A DNA stretch of 64,000 bases from Eshraghiella crossota (lineage in GTDB: Bacteria; Bacillota; Clostridia; Lachnospirales; Lachnospiraceae), in contig NZ_CP102270.1 in assembly GCF_025148445.1 (NCBI RefSeq), positions 124,001-188,000 on the forward strand, given 5' to 3'. Under the pieces are notes generated by a model that made no database searches, was not told the origin of the DNA, and was given only the letters and a program-made list of their open reading frames with translations. Numbering within the stretch: the first letter of the stretch is position 1; every line of letters starts with the position of its first letter. Position numbers and translations under genes: made by a program. Shown piece after piece: positions 63,820-64,000 of this stretch.

Positions 63820-64000
63820 TCAATTATTTTTTGAAGAATTTTTTTCTGAGGACATACAAGATGGGCATAAACCATTAAAAAGAACGGCATGGCCATCTAT
63901 TTTACCACCAAAGCATGAAGAAACAAGTGCCTCAAGTCCATCATCCGCCGGAGTATCAATGTCGAGAACGCATCTGCATTTGTTGCAGACAAAATGATAA
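63820..64000 (-). CDS. Fur/PerR-type regulator, C-terminal part (partial)
   Basis: The frame is open from the window edge to TGA at 63822-63820, giving 59 residues. YHFVCNKCRCVLDID carries the first CxxC pair and the HHxxC-type start of the Fur dimerisation domain; GLCPSC is the second CxxC pair. Together they form the structural zinc site of PerR/Fur. A metal-sensing His cluster is not visible in the piece, so PerR against Fur or Zur cannot be settled. It lies upstream of rubrerythrin in the same direction, fitting peroxide control. Confidence 0.75.
   Translation of the reverse strand, partial: YHFVCNKCRCVLDIDTPADDGLEALVSSCFGGKIDGHAVLFNGLCPSCMSSEKNSSKNN

Overview
The window is a low-GC chromosomal segment from an anaerobic, spore-forming member of the Clostridia, most likely a Lachnospiraceae gut bacterium. 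The evidence is indirect but consistent. There are sporulation genes (spoIIR, a SipL-like SPOCS/LysM protein, a CotS-like coat kinase, a SpoIIQ-like LytM protein), a rubredoxin-first rubrerythrin, a class-3 ProRS and a CBS-containing family II pyrophosphatase. T-box and SAM-I leaders are present, AGGAGG-type ribosome binding sites are strong, and the small four-Cys protein and DUF1934 protein are typical of the group. I saw no rRNA, tRNA, IS element, prophage or CRISPR array.

Layout. 0-9.9 kb: end of an ATPase-like gene, a TPR/acidic/AAA-like protein, transketolase, dtd, a zinc-ribbon membrane protein, an acetyltransferase, CBS-PPase, flavin reductase and shikimate kinase. 9.9-16 kb: a LysM/G5/M23 cell-wall hydrolase, a three-gene nucleotidyltransferase cluster (HAD phosphatase, NTP transferase, NTP transferase fused to a PLP enzyme), then murA. 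16-20.7 kb: a potABCD polyamine importer. 20.8-24.4 kb: a secreted 150-aa protein with two FtsX-type permeases and an ATPase. 24.5-29.8 kb: SAM-I riboswitch and metK, a two-component system, a pseudouridine synthase and an AI-2E-family membrane protein. 29.8-33.8 kb: an MBOAT/AlgJ-like O-acetylation pair and two lipoproteins, one with a transglutaminase domain. 33.8-44.7 kb: proS, cca, CotS-like, a PEGA lipoprotein, a PrcB-like lipoprotein, sipL-like, ispE, a GntR regulator, spoIIR, ddl and DUF1934. 44.7-56 kb: two minus-strand genes, the T-box leader with ileS, glgP, an unknown membrane protein, a 59-aa Cys protein and ilvBN. 56-61 kb: murI (minus strand), an array of 174-bp palindromic repeats, a SpoIIQ-like protein, a LacI-sensor/GGDEF protein, a Nudix hydrolase and two lipoproteins. 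62-63.2 kb: a repeat-rich decayed stretch with a methyltransferase pseudogene. 63.2-64 kb: rubrerythrin and the end of a Fur/PerR-type regulator (minus strand).

Most of the window is housekeeping: peptidoglycan precursors (murA, ddl, murI), tRNA charging and processing, isoprenoid and branched-chain amino acid synthesis, and glycogen breakdown. The parts most likely to hold undescribed biology are the nucleotidyltransferase cluster, the secreted-protein/FtsX cluster, the palindromic array at 57.1-57.5 kb and the covarying twin hairpins at 62.8-63.1 kb. Regulatory reading supports a spore-former. Two forespore-type genes share a sigma-F-like promoter layout, and two mother-cell-type genes carry sigma-E-like promoters.
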